Below, one piece after another: positions 37,501-50,379 of a stretch of DNA of 64,000 nucleotides. Within the stretch, counting starts at the first letter, position 1. Each line of letters opens with the position of its first letter. The notes under the pieces are model-generated. The model ran no database searches and was not told where the DNA came from. It was given only the letters and a program-made list of their open reading frames with translations. The DNA lies in contig JAFCMP010000423.1 of the NCBI GenBank assembly GCA_017506865.1, positions 682,001 through 746,000 on the forward strand, in the 5' to 3' direction. The position numbers and the translations under genes were made by a program. The stretch is from Tribonema minus (taxonomy: Eukaryota > Sar > Xanthophyceae > Tribonematales > Tribonemataceae).

Positions 37501-40500
37501 ACGAGGGCTCGCGCCAGCGCGCCAAGGTCGACGTGGCCATCGCGCAGGCGAGTGTTGAGCTTGTTTTTTACTCCCAAGGTTGACGTTGCCATCGCGCAGG
37601 TAAGCATTGAAGTTGATCTTGCTCAGTGCTTAGACCAAGTTGAGGTTGAAGCTGCGGTTCGGCTGGAGCACCAGTTCAGGATTGGGACAAAAAACAAGGC
37701 TAAGATGAGCGTGGCCATTGCGCAGTCAGTGTTGATGCTGGTCTTGCTCAGTGTTGAGACGATGGTGAGGTCGAAGCTGAGGCTGGGTAAGGAACCCGAA
37801 TCAGATTTGGGGTACAAAGAAGGCTAAGGTGGACGTGGCCACTGCACTAGTGAACACTGGGTACCTTGCTTATTCGCCAAGGTATTGACATTGAAGTTGA
37901 GGTTGTATGAGGGCTAGGTCGCGCGTGTGTATCGTGCACGGCTTGAACTAGGGTGTGGCCAAGACTCAGCATCAGAAGTACGCATTCAAAGTAGATTGCG
38001 CCCACTGCATGACCTGCCGTGTTTTCATGCAACACCCTCCTTCCATATTGCCTTCGGCCCTGACAGGGTGAAAAACTGCTAGCTGCAGCGCTGGCTCAGC
38101 TGGCTGCAAAGGAGGGGCGTCTTGCTGTACTTGTGCAATGGGTGTACGAGCAGGCTGTGGTACATCTACAGCGGGTATTCAGGTGAAGCTTCAGTAGAAA
38201 TAGAAATAGGGCTACGGCTAAGATGAAGGTTGGGGGGTTTACAATTAGCCGTAGGATTAGCCCTACAGTTAGGGCTAGGGACAGGTGAGGCACCTCGTTG
38301 CACTCATTAAGCAGGTATAAAAGGAGGCTCCAATTCACCTTCAGCACGTAATCAGGTGAGGGCTCGGGGAAGGACTAGCGTTAGCGTCAGGATTTGGACA
38401 AGGAGGAAGTTTTGAATTGGGGCTAAGGTCAACACCCACCGTGTTGGAGTTAGGGCTAGATTAGACAAACCCTGACTTTCCATCATCGCCGCAGATGACT
38501 CAAGCCCTAACTTCAAGTTCTGTGTAGTGGACAAGATATTGTGCTTGTGTTCAATGAGTGGTACTCGCGATCCTGTTGGGTCTGACATCATCCCGAGCAT
38601 GGCAGCTATGCATCCAGTCAACTCCGACGTTACACCGAATTCTTAATTTATTCCCGCTCTGCGGGGCAGAAACCCTATGAAATATGCAGGTCATGCAGCT
38701 CTTATGCTTGTGCAAAGCATGTGCTCGCAGCGCATGCACGTGTACTCGTGCAAGATGAGAGGATCGCTCGGACCAAGCCTCGCCTATCCCAACTGCAAGT
38801 TGTTAACTTCGCAACTGAATTGATGCTGCCGTGGCGCAGAGGCGTGTTGACGCGTGCGGCGGTGCATGTAGTGAGGGAGCGCCACTGGTGGGCGGTGAGC
38901 ACTGCTGCAGCAGTAGAAGTTCAGCGCTGCTGGCGAGGCCATCTGGGACGCAGAAGGTATGCACTTCAACTTTTAAGTATATTGACATAATTGCAGGAAA
39001 CTTGGTGTGCGGTTGTCTGCCTCTTGCGCAACCTGCAAGTGCTAGTCACTGTGTATTGATTTGTGTGTACCACAAGGCGCCTTTGCAAAGGTGCTGCAGC
39101 ATGCACAGGAAAAAGAGTGACGTGAAAGTTGCGCTACTGAAGGGGGCACAAGTGACTGAGCTCTGTCATTGTGTCCCTGCAAGTGACGGTTTTGACGCAG
39201 TTCGGGCCTGAGCAAGGCCATTTGCTACAGGCCTGCTCTGGCTCGCATGATCACCCTGCTCACCGGCTAGCATTGAGCACGCTTGCGAACTCATTGATGC
39301 GACGGTGTACTGCAAATATCTTAGAAAAATAAGCACGCAATTGTGTGACCAGTGCATGAAGTGCTGACTCTATTGGCTGTGCTGTGAACCTGAACGCACG
39401 CACATGCTAGCTCGTACCCTGACCCTAATTGTGAACAGTCCTCCTCAACCCTGCTTCGTTCAAAAGCATCAAACTTGGTGCCACACTGGTTTATCATTCT
39501 GCACGCTGCATTGAAGTTTCATGGAAGTTTTGAGTGGGGCCATCACCGCGTCGGCGTGTGACTGCATGCGTACTGTGCCGTGACACAAACACTCTGAGCA
39601 CTGGCACTGTGTTCTTTGCGCAAGCAGCAGCGTCGACGCCGACAGCGCACGTACATGCATACAGTGCATAGATACGGCACGTGTGTAGCCTGGTGCAATA
39701 CACTGGTGCTCGAGTCACCACATGGACGGAATGTACGCCTCAGCTAAGCGTTTCGCTGGCGCGGGAGTTGGCGGAGCGCGTCATGGCGTACACACTCGGA
39801 GCGCGACTGCTGGGCTGTGTTGCAGCGCCGGTATCCAGGCTCCTAGGGCACAGCGCAGTCTAGGCTGCTGCGTTGACGCAAGCTTTTCGATTGCATAGGC
39901 AACCCGGCCTCCCTTGGGCCTTTATAAAGACAAGTGTATACGTACGCCTCAGCCAGGCATCACACTGACAGTATCAATGTCTGGTATTGGCCGTTGCGCT
40001 TGCAGGAGGGACGCAGCGCTTCTTGCGCACGCCGTCGGGCACCTGGAACGCCTTCAGGTGAGGCACTCATGAGTCACTCGTCAGCCACTTGCAACTCTTT
40101 GAGGGTGCAAGCCCTGGTACCAGCACGCACAGGGTAGGATTCAGATTAGGGTAGTCAGTCAGTCGAGTGCTCTGCCGGTGCAACCTTGTTCTTTTGCTGC
40201 ACTTTGTTGTACCGCAGTGTGGTGCGGCGTGCTACAGGCCACCAGGCCACCACCTTCATCATGATAGCGGCAACAGCAACCCAACCATAACGGTAGTAGT
40301 ACTGCTGTTGACCCCCCTCAGGGGTAGCCTCGGGTTGTCTAACAAATCGAGGGACGCAAACTTCTCAGAGCCAGGACGCATAGGAATTAGACACAGTCTA
40401 GAGCCAGGGTTAAAGTTAGGGTCAGGGTAAAGACTAAGGTTAGGTGCTAGGGTTGGGGTTAGTGTTGGGGTTAGGGTCAGGATGAGGGTCTGTAGGGTTA

Positions 40501-43500
40501 CCCCCTTCCTGGGTTTGCTTCGTTCAGCAGGTTCTCAGCCAGTTGAGTCGAGTAAGGGCTAGGGTGGCGGATAGGATTAGGGTTAAAGTTCACTTGCCAG
40601 GTGGAAGCTGATGAACCGTCTTTCTTCCCCTCCCACCACAACAGGCAAGGGTCAGGGGGTGGCTGGTGAGGCGTGCCGCAGCCGCAGCAGCGCTCGCCTA
40701 CCAAAATCTGAGCGCTGCTGCACTACAGCGCGTGGCAAGGGGCTGGCTCGGCAGGCGCAGAGCACGCCGCGTCAAGGCGGAGAGCGAGAGCTCACGATCT
40801 AGGTGCGTTTCGGTGCAGTGTGCTGGAACAGAAGGCTCTCATAGGGCTGCTGTTAACTAGGTCTTGCAGCGTCATCACTGGCTACAGTTGTGCAGAGTCA
40901 CAGCATATGCGTGGCAAGGGGCTGGCTCGGCAGGCGCAGAGCACGCCGCGTTAAGGCGGAGAGCGAGCGCTCACGATCTAGGTGCGTTTCGGTACAGTGT
41001 GTTGAAATAGCAAGGCTCCCATAGGGCTGCTGTTAATTAGGTCATGCAGGGTCATGACTGGCTACAGGTGTGCAGTGCAGGGTCACAACATATTCTTCAG
41101 ATAGTTCTGGACCTCCCCGCATTTTCTAAGTCTCTCTCCAGAGCACATTCTTTCTCAGGGCATGCGGCGATTGCCCATCTACATCACTACACACTCTCAG
41201 CAGATGATTCCAAGCAGACGATTCCGAGCATGAGAGCTGCCTCTGATCCTGCATGCTGACCGCAGCACTTCACCGCCAGCACTGCTGCCACATCCGCAGG
41301 CACCGATTCGTAATCACTGCGCTTGCCGCTTACACTGCAGGCTAGACAAGACGTGGGCCGCGACAGAGATACAGCGGTGTTGAATTTGACCCTAAAAGAG
41401 CATGATAGAGTTTACTCAATATGTACTATTAGTGCGCGTCTGTACATGCAGCCCTTTGCCCGCACAGCGCCTCTGCAGATGCAGCTTTTGCTACGTTTGC
41501 AGATACCAGTATGAATTCACAACGCTTGCCGCTAATGCCGCAGTCTAGACAAAGCGTGGGCTGCGACAGAGATACAGCGGTGCGCGCGCAGCAGACAGGC
41601 GCGGCGCTTCACCCGCGCCCGTAGAGTTGAAGTTGGCCTCAGCAGCCGCCTGGGCCGCGTTGCCGACAGGTTTGTGGCCGACGGGATGGTGGATGTGTGG
41701 GGCATGCTGAAAGAGGTGAGTTGGGATACATACCCGTCATTTGTAGGAGTAGAGGTGAAGTTGGATGCAGCAGCTGAACGAGGTGAGATGGGGTACATAC
41801 TGTCATTCGTAGGAGTAGAGTTGAAGTTGAACGCAGCAGGCTGGGGGCCGCTTGCCGGACAGGTTTGTGGCCGATGGGATGGTGGACGTATGGGATATGC
41901 TAAAAGAGCCTGAGGTGAGTTGGGATACATACCCGTCATTTGTAGGAGTAGAGTTGAAGTTGGACGCAGCAGCCGTCTGTAGAGGGTCGCTGACAGAGCT
42001 GTAGCCAACGGGATGGTGCATGTCTAGGGTATGCTGAAAGAGGTGAGTCGGGATACCTACCTGTTCTTGGTAAGAGCAGAGTTGAAGTTGCATGCAGCAG
42101 CTGCCGTTTCGTAGGGTGGCCGACAGGTTCGTATACAATGGGATGGTGGACGTCCTAGGGTATGCTGCAAGAAGACATATACCTGTCCTTTGTACAAGCA
42201 AAGTTGAAGTTGGACGCAGCAGCCGCCTGTGGTGGGTCCCTGACAGAGTGGTGGCCGACGGGATGGGGGTCGTCTGGGGTATTCTTTGACTCACATGCTG
42301 CGCAGGACGTTGCTGTGCAATATAAAGCTGTTGGCGCCCTGCAAAGTTGAAGTTGGCGGGTATGGCTTGACTGCAGGCATACACAGACGTTTTGCCTCTC
42401 TCGAAAGCTTTCAGCATCACAAAACTGTGAAAGAGTGAGCATTGAAAGAGCATCTAGTGACACCCCCCCCCCACGTGCACCGCACATTGCAGATTGACGG
42501 CGACTACCGCCGCTACGAAGCCGCGCTAGCCGCACAATCGGAGGACGAGCAATTCATGGCATCCACCTTTGTCAAGGAAGTGGTCAAGCTGCGCGAGCAG
42601 CAACTTCAACAAGCCAGCGCCAGTTACACTGCTGCCGTCGACTCTCGGGCAAGAGAGAGCGAAGCCAGGTACGCATCCAACCATTCATGAATGTTCACTC
42701 ATGAATCATTCTAGATCGAGTCACTTACTGATGCTTTTTTTGGTGTCACGAGCAGCTGCGTGACGCCAGCGCCGCCTCCTCTGCTGCCACTGACCTCCCG
42801 GCAATTGACAAGGAACCGAGGTACACAATGTACAACGCTAGTCGTGAGTGTCAACTGCCGCGAGTAACAATGTGCCATTCTCAAGCGTTCATGAATAATC
42901 CAAAGGTTGTTGATTGATATACGCGAGCAGCAGCAGCATGCCGGCAGCACCAGCTGCACCACGGTTGTTGACTCTCGGGAGAGGGAGAGTGCAGTCAGGT
43001 ACGTATTTCATTATTCACAACTGAGCAAGATCCATACGCTCGTGGATTAGTCGATGGGAGGAGCTGCAAACCACGCAAAGCTTCAAGTGACGGTTTCAGC
43101 GCTATGTCATGGCATAATTCGACGTAGGAGCATCTTGATCATGCGTCGGTTGTTGGCATAAGAGTACACTTTGGTACTTCTCCACTCACATTACCGGCAA
43201 TATCGTCACCATTCTCATCATGACCCTGGCCCCTAACTGTACCCCCGTCTGCACAGACGTCAAAACCGCAGCAGAAGCACAAGCCCCAACAGAGCCATGA
43301 GCAGGAGCCCGAAGCGGCTACGATCGCTTGCGCCGGGCACTGCACCTGCTTCAACAGCCCACCCATCTCAGCGTCTCAGTCAGGTGCGAGTTCAAGCTAA
43401 AGTTCACTAACAGTAACCACTCCAATCAGAGTCTATCATATACAGCTGCGATGGCTCCTGCGCTTCGCTGCGCCAGCTCAGCCAGCTCAGTGCCTGCGTC

Positions 43501-46500
43501 AGGTGTGCTTTCAAGCGCACTACGTAGCGGCATCTCCTTGCACACTGGACAACTGCGCCAAGGCAAGTTGATACGACTTGTATTGGGCAAACTGTTGAAG
43601 TTGAAGTTGAGATGCAAGATTGATTGAAAGCGAATCAAAAGATCGTAGAGCTCTAGGTGACAACGGATGGTTAGCCGCAGGTGCCTTCCACCAACAACCG
43701 TGGTCGCCGCTGCTGCAGCAGTTGGCCACGAGTCAAACATTAGATATTTGATCTCGCCACGCCGGATACCGTGCCTGCTGCGCCAGCTCAGCCAGCTCAG
43801 ACAGGTGTGATTCGTACATGTAGAGGCTGTGTGACCGACCCTAACTGTAACCCTAACCCTAATCTCCTCTCACACTTGAAGAGCATGCCAAGACGCCATC
43901 ATGGAATCCAGAGGTTGCGGTCGACATGCTGTTGAAGTTGTCGCACCCTGCAGCAGTCCACCCAGCTCAGCCTATGAGTCAATTGACGTTGCAGGAACCA
44001 GTATGTATGTATGCACAAAGTGCGTACATGTTGTAAAGGCAGCACGCTCAATCTCCTGTCGAGCTGGCCGAGACTTTCTAGATGTATAAGGTTGACGTGC
44101 CAAGCTCTAGCTGGCTACTGACATCCCCGCCACACACACCATTGTACTCTATCTACTTCCGCTCAAGGGACGGAGGTTCTGGGAAGTATGCAAGGCATGC
44201 AACTCTTACGCTTATGCGACGTGTGTGGTCACAGAGCATTTGCAAACTCAGTGGAAGCGAGTGTTACCTTCAGTATGAAAAACGAATCAAAAAGATCGTT
44301 GAGCTCTAGGTGACAAGGGATGATTAGTTGCAAGTGCCTTCCACAAATAACCGTGGTTGCCGCTGCTGCAGTCATTGGCCACGAGTCAAACAGTGCCATC
44401 ATAACCACAGTAGACAAAAATACTTCTGTGTGCAAGCTTTTAGCGTTTGAGGTATGGGTGATCAGTATGGACAGGTCTCACGTGTTCGGTAGGCCAGCTC
44501 CAGCCGGCAGCCCAACACAGAGGTTCAGCAGCTAGTGACAGCGCTCTTGAATGCGCGTAGTGCAGAAGGTGATGAGCATTTTTTGAACCAGTCCATGCGG
44601 CGACATGGAGGCTCCAGGTTGTTTAGCACGAGCTATCCGTAGCGTTCTCCTTTCCTCACCTACGAGCAGTAGCATAGCAGGCGAAGCGCGGGTCAGGAGT
44701 CTTGTCTGACCCCCTTGCTTCGCCACGCTAGAGGGTAAGCCTCCTAGCTCCAGCTGCCCAGTTTCCTTTCCGTCCCGGGTCGTCCGTCGTAGTGTTAAAA
44801 AAGAAATCTATGCCATACGTAATAGGTTCATTTTCTTCGACTTATTGACAGTACAAGCCAGCTGCAGCAGATGGGCCTCCAGGAGGACTTGAACCCTGAC
44901 CCTAACCCTAGAACCCTAACCCTAACCGCCGTACTCAGTGGCTCTAAGCCTAGATCAGAGCCCAGGCTACTGTTCTGACGAGTTTGGGGCGCAACCAGCT
45001 CAGGGTTAGGGTTTGAGTCAAAATTAAAGTGAGGGTTAGGGTTGCACAGTGCACCCACAATGCTCGATCGCCTCCGTGCCCAACTGCAGGCGTCGCTGAC
45101 AACGCTGGGGACTCGGTCCTCGCAGCAGCGATGCGCCACCAGCATTGGCGCGGCCACCGCCTCTGGGGGGCAGTGCTCAACCAGCATCAGGTACGAACAT
45201 GGCGACGTCATTTAGAAGTGATTGGCAATGCGCATTGAGACACTTTCAAGGTGTTCACAACGCCACATGTAGATTCGAATTGCAAGCTGGGCATCCACCA
45301 TCTAGGCTTTTTTGCGCCCTGAGCGAGAAGTGAATCAAAGGACGAAAAGCTTCTGAGCTTGCTTCTGACAGTATCATGCACTACCGTACCTCTGGCCCGT
45401 GCATGTAATTGGGAATGCAGTATTTCAGGATCACTCTTGATGTGGTCGCTGCAAGCAGCGCTCGCTGCATGCGGTGCACATTTCTGGCGTCAGACACCAG
45501 GCGGGTCACGGACCCCGCACAGCTTCATCCAGTTGGCTCAGTACATTTGCATACACTTTGAAGTACGAACACATACACACACGCTCTGTGTATGTGGACT
45601 CTGCAGTTTTTTGAAGTATGACTGCAATATAAATTCTATCCCTATATTGTACCGGACAAGTTACAATACAACAAAGGGTCTTTGTCACTATTGCGGTCAG
45701 ACCGACAAAAATGGACCAGAATTGATCAGTCATGCAGCAGTTGCAGACAGCCATGAGTTCATTACCCGTACAACGCTCAAGCAACGAAACAACTGAGCGG
45801 AAACGAGGGGAAGGGAGGGGGATGATATCCAATACCCCCCCCCCCCCCCCCCCAACGGCTGCTTACAAAGGGTCTGACCCCCCTCTCCTATGGGGCACCC
45901 ATTTGCCTACCTGCGAGTGCTGCACTACCTGGTGCACTCACGTAAGCCTTGCCCTTGCCCGCATGTCTTCGCAGCTCTGGCACCAGCTTTTATGCAGAGA
46001 CGAGCACTCACACCATAGCACATCTAGGGGCACAGCCTTGGGAGCCGATGTGGGACAAGGTAAAATACATGTGGTCTGCAGTCTGTGCATGTGCTTGATG
46101 TCAGCAAGCTACACGCAGAACTTGTTGAACCATACACGTGGCGATCTCACAGATACAGCATCACAGGTGTACTCTTTATTCATCATCTCCATCACTGCCA
46201 CTGCCACTTCATGTACAGGAGAGTAAATCACGTCACCTTGACCACGCCGCAAGCACGCGCTTTGTGAGTGCATCGGCGCTCACATGTAACTTCAATGCGA
46301 GTGTCAGACCTGTGCTCTTTCAGGACCTATTGTAGCGCAGAGCCCCCAAGAATGCCGGCTGCTCAGCATTCAAAATTACAGGGTAGAATAATTCAACTTC
46401 AATCTTGAAGTGTCAGACTGCTGCGCAGCATCCACACGCAGGTGCAATTCATCATTTGATTCCAACTTTGAAACACCGATTGAGCACACATCTATACAAG

Positions 46501-49500
46501 GCAACATTGACTCTTGAATCATCATTATCTTTGTGCGCTGCTGCTACCTCGTCATGTGCAGAAGAGGCACCCTTGTAAGCTCGAAACGCACCCACTTTGT
46601 GGGGCCTAGAACTCATGCTTGGTAACTTCAGCACAGACTTTGTTCAAGTAATATCTGCAACATGGCCACTTGGCGCTCTATCCGCAGAAACACAAAAGGC
46701 ACATCACCTCAAACACGCCGCAAGCACGGCCCGCCACCTCGACCACGCTGCAAGCACGCGCTCTGTGGGCGCCTTAGCGCTCAATCGCATTTCATTTCTA
46801 TAGTGTTGAAGTTATGGTCATGGCGCTTTCGTCCACAGGAGCGGAAGGCACGTGACCTCGACCGCCCCGCGCATCGGCGCTCACGATGTAACTTCGTGTT
46901 GAAGTGATGGTCATGCCGCTTTTGTGCGCAGGAGCGCAAGGCCCGTCACCTCGACCACGCTGCGAGCACGCGCTTTGCGGGCGCATCGGCGCTCACGGTG
47001 CAACTTCATTTCACGACTATTGAAATAATGGCCATGCTTTTGTCCACAGGAGCGCAAGGCACGTCACCTCGACCACGCCGCGAGCACGCGCTTTGCGGGC
47101 GCGTCGGCGCTGCGCGACATTCCCGGGGGCCTCCACGACTGCACGGGGAGGCTGTTGCGCGCAGCCTTGCTGCGCAGCTTTGTCCCGAGTACCATGCCGG
47201 CGGGGGTAAGTGGAATGTTGTGCCCCCACTTTGTTCCGAGCACCATGCCGGCGGGGGTAAGTGGAATGTTGTGCCCCCCCACGACGGCCAAATGAACGAA
47301 TGCAATATTTGGTGTGTACTGTAATGGGTGAGTTCCTGACCAACACTGAAAGAACACTCGAGTGCTTCAACATACTTCGGAGCATGTGATTTAGAATGCT
47401 GTTCAGGAAATTGTACGCCCACACTTGGGTGACAGCAGCGCATTCGCTGCGCAACGGCAATGGGAAAGGTTTGCTGCTCAAGCTGCATGCGGCAGAAGGC
47501 TGATGCTCATGTTCGGCGCGATGACAGGCAGAGAATGCCAACAGGAATATCGGAAGTGGTTTGAATGTATCTCACACATCCTTACAACCTCAACTGCTCC
47601 TGCTTCTCTCCCGCGGCGTTGAACAGACCAGCGCAGAAATCGCATTCAGGCACTACCTGGCCCTGCCTCCGTCGCTGGCAAAGGTACGAGGTGTACGTGC
47701 ATTTGTTAGGGTAAGGTTAAGGTAAGAGTTACAATCAGATCAGAACTAACTTTGAAAAAACGGTCGGGGTTACTTTCAGGAATAGTGTTAACGTTAGACT
47801 AGGGTTGGCTTCAGGCTTAGAGGTAATGTCAGCCCAAAGTACAAGTGTGGAAGCACATGCGCGTGCATCTGTTGTGGCACCTCTAAGTAGGGTTAGGGTC
47901 AGCGCCCCACAGCGCAAGAAGGCAGTTGATGATGCTTGGTTCCGAAGTGGGTGCGTTGGAGTGTACATCATGTCAAAGAACTACCAGTCCTCCCCACCTT
48001 ACTGGCGCTGGCTTCAGAGCTAAGGCCTGTGTGAGACGCGCAACTCATGCCATTATTGCGTGGTCACTCCGGATACTTCAACTTTGACATTATGGGCTGA
48101 CACGCACCCTGCGCTCTGCGTCTTGACGAAACAATGTAGGGTTAGGGTTAGGGTACGGTTTCACGGTGCCACACACACACTTACTTAGTGCCAGCCCGTA
48201 CACCGTACAACAACGTGCCCTTCAAAGCTCAGCTGTGCGCTGATGATCTGCAATGTACTTGTGATTACCACAGTGCAGGGCAACTGCTTTTCATGATGCC
48301 ACACAAAGTACGTGGTGCCACCTTTACTTTGCCCGTACACCAGTGCAGATTAAGCAGGAGCAGCTACACCTCTCTGACAATCGTCCACAGCAATTGATCA
48401 CAGCTGCAGACTGTCACCGGAAATGGGCACTGACGATTTCAATTCCTTCTGCAAATGCAGATCAAGCACGAGCAGGATGCAGCAAAGGCCGCGCGGCCGC
48501 ACGCAGCGGCGCTGAGCGCTGCTGGCTTTCACCTCATCGGCCATCTAATGCCCATTAGCAAGATGGCACGCGTCATGCAGGAGGTGAGATGCCTACCCCC
48601 TCCCCCTCCCCATGCATGCACACTGAGGGACAAATCTGTGCACCACCGTGACGCCTGCCCAACCCTTGCCACTGTATCCAGCCCAACCGCAACTCTAGCC
48701 CTAAAACTCGATGGTTCAGGCTCATTACCATGCTTAGAGATAGGAGATAGGGTTATGCGCAAGAACAGCCTGAACACTGCTGCACAGCCAGGTTGCCCCA
48801 TAGCACTGCGCGCATGGTGTGCCGAAGAGCTGATCTGTCCTCAACCTTGGGGGCGACAAGTGCTGGAATTGATTAATTATGCCCTGAACGCCATGTGCCC
48901 GGAGCTGCAACTGCTGCCAGCTCTCCACCACGGCTCAGTGCATACAGCCGGGCTTCTCAAACACACCTGTTCTGAGCAAGGTGTCATTGAACAGTTTGCA
49001 ATGCAACCATGGACGTCTGTTTTGAGCAAGGTGTAATTCAACAGCTTGCAATGCAAGAAGCACGGGCATTCAACTAGTCCAGGGAAGTCAAGTTTTACAT
49101 ATCACACACGACATGGCATATGAACTGTGCCAACAGCCTCTGGCACATGCACGCACAGCACACCCAGCAAAGCCCAAGCTCTTAGGCCACTCGTTGAACT
49201 GCCCCATGACTGCGAATTTCGTCTGTCTGCATGCAGCAGCGGGCACCTGCCTGACCCTAAACCTCACCCTTACACCCTACACCCTTCTCCTAACCCTAGT
49301 ACCAATCTTGCCGGTGATACTGAACCTAGCTCTAGTCGTAAACACGCCTCCAACCCTGACTGCAGCTGGGGATCCCCGCAGCTGCAATCCTCGCCGCTCA
49401 GGACCTGGCGGAGCTGATGTGACCCCCAGCCTCACTCTCAACCCTAACCTTCAAGCTAACCTAACCCTAATCCTAATCACACGTCTACCAATGAGCACAG

Positions 49501-50342
49501 CTGGGGTTCCTCGCAGCCGCGATGGTCGCTGCGCGGACCTGATCTGACCCTACATTCAACCCTAGCCTTCAGGCTAACCCCAACCCTAATCACACCTGTA
49601 CCCTGACTGCAGCTGGGGGTCCCCGCAGCCGCAATCCTCGCCGCTCAGGACCTGGCAGAAGAGCTGCGCCGCGCGCCAGTGCCTGTGAGGCGCCTGCGGG
49701 CCAGAGCGTTCACGCCACCACGGCGATCAGCGCCGGAAGCGTCGAGCGTACAGCAGTGCTTGGCAGGGACGGCTGTAGCCAATGGCGATGCTCAACGGTA
49801 CGTCCAGTTGCGCAAAGGTTGTGTGTGGTCGATGCAGTTTGCTTGCGGCAATGTTGGACAGACGCCATGCACCTTGTTGTCGCGAGCTCTCGCGCCTACT
49901 TGGGTAGGGCGCAAGGGCCATGTGACACGCCGTGCACAATGATGCTAGCCCAGCTTTGTGAAATGTCTCCGCTTCCTGTGATGCTGTGCAGCGGCAGTAC
50001 CACTCAAGCAATATCGCACGCGCATCGGTTCTTCTCTTCTGCGACGACACTGCAGCAGTGCTCATTGTACAAGCGGCAGCAACAGTGCTCAGCATGCCAC
50101 TAGCGATCAAACCAGCACTGCCCGTGGCAGCAGCAGCAGCAGCAGCACTCGACACTGCAGCAGCAGCACTCAGTGGGCCATGCACGGTCGCTGCGGAGCG
50201 TACGTTGTCAGCGCTCTGAGGCAGAGCCCTTTGATCAGCGGGCAACCAGCAGCGTGTGACCGCGAAGCCAACTTCAACTTGAAGATGCATGGTGCAAGGG
50301 AGAGTGCCGCCAGCTCAAATGGGCGGCAACAGCAGCGGCAGC

Positions 50343-50379
<37 letters not shown>

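Larger units (their letters stand above)
38699..41715 (+). other. IQ calmodulin-binding motif cluster of the large gene
   Basis: Three exons carry IQ-like motifs: VEVQRCWRGHLGRR (ending at 38956), ARVRGWLVRRAA and LQRVARGWLGRRRARR (40645-40802), and ATEIQRCARSRQARRF (41544-41715). Each fits the I/L/V-Q-x3-R-G/x-x3-R pattern. Spacing by short helical exons suggests a neck-like calmodulin- or EF-hand-binding segment. No motor domain is present. Confidence 0.7.

Noticed and set aside
42754-42820. An extra exon between 42668 and 43257 of the large gene
   Set aside because: Including it puts the following exon into a frame that meets a TGA; it matches the end of exon 42493-42668 and is better read as an echo.
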